DNA of 34,733 nt from Psychrobacter piechaudii (lineage in GTDB: Bacteria > Pseudomonadota > Gammaproteobacteria > Pseudomonadales > Moraxellaceae), in NCBI RefSeq assembly GCF_900162825.1, contig NZ_FUGE01000065.1, positions 1 through 34,733 of the forward strand. Direction: 5' to 3'. Made by a program: the position numbers and the translations under genes. The notes beneath the pieces are model-generated. The model was not told the DNA's origin and searched no databases. It was given only the letters and a program-made list of their open reading frames with translations. Below are positions 33,054 through 34,733 of the stretch, in pieces; the first letter of the stretch is position 1; every line of letters starts with the position of its first letter.

Positions 33054-33644
33054 TTACTTCTCAAAACGTTGCTGCAAATAACGGTTGGTTGCCAAAAGCT
33101 TTTGACCATCTTGATGGTAAGCAGCATCTAACAAGTCATCAAATTGAGTCTCTACTGTATTCAGCACTTCTAATAAAGCTTCTCTACCCGTCATATCTGA
33201 GTTTTTAATCTTCGTGGTATCCGCCCGACTAGACTCGGCACTGCTTTTCTCAGCTGAGATAACCACTGTTTTATTTGGGGCGCTGTCTAAGTCATGTAAC
33301 CGGCGATAGTCTGCAACGGCTTCAGGAATATGGGTATCCATCACATTCTTAATCATAATATAAGTCTCAGTGACGGCATCTGAATCATCAATAATCCCAT
33401 CATTGTTGGTATCCCCATAAAGCATTTTAAGCTTTTCACCTTTATCATTGATGCTATCAAGCTTTTGCTTCACTTCTGGTGGCAAACTCTTCTCTGGAAT
33501 AAAACCCAACTGCGGCATGGCTTTGTACTCTAACATTTTGGGTTGAGTCAGTTTTTTAATGCCTCGATAACCTAAATATATCCCTGCAGCTGGCAATAAA
33601 CCGTACATGATAAACATCAGTACTATTGCAGTGGCTTGCGTCAT
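33054..33644 (-). CDS. Membrane-anchored protein with EF-hand-like loop, unknown function (paralogue B)
   Basis: 196 residues. An N-terminal transmembrane helix (about 5-25) is followed by RGIKKLTQPK, placing the rest in the cytoplasm by the positive-inside rule. Residues 78-89 read DTNNDGIIDDSD, a textbook EF-hand or dockerin-type calcium loop with ligands at 1, 3, 5, 9 and 12 and Gly at 6. Then follow IPEAVADYRRLHDLD, a Ser/Lys-rich linker and LLEVLNTVETQFDDLLDAA, ending YLQQRFEK. It shares this architecture with the downstream paralogue. First gene of the pair; the ATG is preceded by AAAGGA about 8 bp upstream. Calcium binding is an inference from the motif. Confidence 0.72.
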   Translation of the reverse strand: MTQATAIVLMFIMYGLLPAAGIYLGYRGIKKLTQPKMLEYKAMPQLGFIPEKSLPPEVKQKLDSINDKGEKLKMLYGDTNNDGIIDDSDAVTETYIMIKNVMDTHIPEAVADYRRLHDLDSAPNKTVVISAEKSSAESSRADTTKIKNSDMTGREALLEVLNTVETQFDDLLDAAYHQDGQKLLATNRYLQQRFEK

Positions 33645-33734
33645 ATATCCATCCTTTGTTGTTTTTTATTATTAAAATACGGAAGTCTTAATATTTCAGT
33701 GTGAAAGTTCACGCTTATGTCAGCCTCAATACTT

Positions 33735-33740
33735 TATAAT
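33735..33740 (+). promoter_or_regulatory. Putative -10 box for the lysE-type gene
   Basis: TATAAT, 127 bp upstream of the exporter's ATG. No clear -35 lies at 16-18 bp, so support is modest. Confidence 0.3.
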
Positions 33741-33867
33741 TAGCCCGTATAAACTAGACGTAATAGTTAATATCTATAGTGTCTTATATGCGGTCAGTTA
33801 CGCAATTTTTATAGTAATAAAGGCTTAGCCTACCCTCTATTTTAATAAATTACCCTGAGATAACTAG

Positions 33868-34494
33868 ATGGATTATGTATCAGGTTTTGCTTTAGGCTTA
33901 TCGCTAATATTTGCGATAGGCTCACAAAACGCTTTTATTCTAAAACAAGGGATAAAAAAACAGCATGTTTTTGCCATCTGTCTCTTTTGTGCGCTATCAG
34001 ATGCTTTATTAATCTCCGCTGGGGTCGCTGGTTTTGGCGCAGTGACTGCTAAATACCCGAATATTGTCTCCCTTGCAAAAATTGCTGGCGCTTTATTCTT
34101 GTTGGGGTATGGGTTACAAAGCTTATATGCCAGTGTTAGCAAATCGCATGCTTTGACACAAGATAATCAACAGGTCAGTAGCCTTAAAAAATCATTGCTG
34201 TTATGTTTTGGCTTTACCTGGCTTAACCCTCATGTCTATTTAGACACTTTGGTGCTGGTAGGTATGGTTTCGACGGGAGCCGATAGTAAGGTGCAGTTCG
34301 GATTGGGGGCAATAAGTGCCTCATTCGTGTTCTTTTTTAGCTTAGGCTATGGCGCCCGATTGTTATCGCCATTATTTGCTAAACCCAAAGCCTGGAGTAT
34401 CTTGGATGCCCTGGTTGGTATATTGATGATTTATTTGGCTTGGTATTTATTTGACTTCCTCCCCTCGCTAAACCGAGGGGATTCCTACAGCTAG
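33868..34494 (+). CDS. LysE/ArgO-family amino acid exporter with element-encoded C-terminus
   Basis: 208 residues, six-helix inner-membrane exporter for basic amino acids. Signatures are GLSLIFAIGSQNAFILKQGI at the N-terminus and FTWLNPHVYLDTLVLVG in the middle, both typical of ArgO/LysE. The last helix ends in LMIYLAWYLF; the final 13 residues (DFLPSLNRGDSYS) and the stop codon are encoded by the right end of tnpB copy 3, which begins at 34451. The native tail, perhaps 10-15 residues as in E. coli ArgO (211), was replaced. All six helices appear complete, so function may survive. No LysG/ArgP-type regulator is adjacent. Confidence 0.87.
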   Translation: MDYVSGFALGLSLIFAIGSQNAFILKQGIKKQHVFAICLFCALSDALLISAGVAGFGAVTAKYPNIVSLAKIAGALFLLGYGLQSLYASVSKSHALTQDNQQVSSLKKSLLLCFGFTWLNPHVYLDTLVLVGMVSTGADSKVQFGLGAISASFVFFFSLGYGARLLSPLFAKPKAWSILDALVGILMIYLAWYLFDFLPSLNRGDSYS

Positions 34495-34600
34495 ACGGTC
34501 AAGCCCGACCGCAAGGATGTTCTTAGCAGCATTGATATCTCTATCATGCCATGTGCCACACTCAGCACACCTCCATCCTCTTATTCCAAGTCCTGCTCTA
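34431..34600 (-). ncRNA. Predicted omega RNA with guide (copy 3)
   Basis: Predicted as for the other copies. The guide would begin at 34450 on the minus strand with ATAAATACCAAGCCAAAT, antisense to the 3' end of the exporter gene. The 5' limit is arbitrary. Confidence 0.4.
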
Positions 34601-34733
34601 CCTTTCGGACTACTGTCACTTATTTTGTGGCAGCACGAGCAGGTCTGGGTAGTGTAACTCTCATTTACGATCTCAAGCTGACAACCTGCATACTTGCATT
34701 TATATTCCAGTTGTCGTTTAAGCTCAAACCATC
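34451..34733 (-). mobile_element. Right part of tnpB-only IS200/IS605-type element (copy 3, partial)
   Basis: The right end is at 34451 (TCAA on the minus strand), with the hairpin at 34460-34479. The remaining 5' part lies beyond the window. It differs from copy 2 at a handful of positions over about 280 bp (roughly 97 % identical by eye), several of them inside the zinc-finger codons, so these are separate, diverged copies. The insertion lies in the 3' end of the exporter gene. Confidence 0.85.
34468..34733 (-). CDS. tnpB: TnpB (C-terminal fragment, copy 3)
   Basis: About 88 C-terminal residues are visible, from WFELKRQLEYK to GIPSV, with the stop at 34468-34470. They contain VNESYTTQTCS, the zinc finger (CSCC and CAEC) and HDRDINAA. 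Compared with copy 2, the finger reads WRCAEC instead of WTCAKC and CCHK instead of CCLK. Cut by the window edge only; the intact state of the rest is unknown. It overlaps the exporter gene's stop codon on the opposite strand. Confidence 0.87.
   Translation of the reverse strand, partial: WFELKRQLEYKCKYAGCQLEIVNESYTTQTCSCCHKISDSSPKGRAGLGIRGWRCAECGTWHDRDINAAKNILAVGLDRLAVGIPSV

Noticed and set aside
33873-34142. 89-codon frame antisense to the exporter gene
   Set aside because: It overlaps a clear LysE/ArgO reading frame and has no independent support.
1-34733. CRISPR array, rRNA, tRNA, prophage or toxin-antitoxin genes
   Set aside because: I looked for regularly spaced repeats, rRNA signatures, cloverleaf sequences and typical phage or toxin-antitoxin proteins and found none.

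Overview
The window looks like a chromosomal segment of a Psychrobacter-like member of the Moraxellaceae (Gammaproteobacteria). The basis is the protein flavour of the housekeeping genes, moderately low G+C, and linkage groups such as trpS-scpA-scpB with rluB nearby. The assignment rests on recognition, not on a database search. No rRNA, tRNA, prophage or CRISPR array was found.

Layout. 1-105 is the 3' end of an IS200/IS605-type tnpB element. 183-3306 is a leftward pair of M16 metallopeptidase genes, one catalytic lipoprotein and one that has lost the zinc motif. 3772-7724 runs rightward: mnmG, an AEC-family transporter and two small secreted paralogues, the second frameshifted. 7875-10075 runs leftward: a luciferase-like flavin oxidoreductase and a CysB-type LysR regulator. 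10355-13152 is an AmpG-like permease followed by prmC. 13302-24572 is entirely leftward: rlmKL, an MscS channel, a dihydrolipoamide-dehydrogenase-like flavoprotein, a Bcp-like peroxiredoxin, a small secreted Cys protein, queC, a DODA-type dioxygenase, rlmH and trmB. A 606-bp gene-free stretch between rlmH and trmB carries three perfect DnaA boxes, an A+T-rich tract and a parS-like site. 24700-25936 is a complete tnpB element that has landed between trmB and a truncated small gene. 26363-32316 runs rightward: trpS, scpA, scpB, a CDF-type transporter, an alpha/beta hydrolase and rluB. 32409-33644 is a leftward tandem pair of membrane-anchored paralogues, one with an EF-hand-like loop. 33868-34494 is a LysE/ArgO exporter whose C-terminus is supplied by a third tnpB element, which runs off the right edge.

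How the genes fit together. Most of the window is core informational machinery: tRNA and rRNA modification (mnmG, rlmKL, rlmH, trmB, queC, rluB), translation (trpS, prmC) and chromosome segregation (scpAB). Redox and envelope genes are interspersed. The accessory signal is mainly mobile DNA. There are three tnpB-only elements without a tnpA; their omega-RNA guides can be read from the flanks and their RuvC-II glutamate is replaced. There is also a 203-bp MITE-like element with 16-bp terminal inverted repeats and a perfect 10-bp target duplication.

The observations most worth following up are the oriC-like region far from any dnaA gene, the altered catalytic site of TnpB together with insertions that build chimeric protein ends, the MITE, and the EF-hand membrane paralogues.
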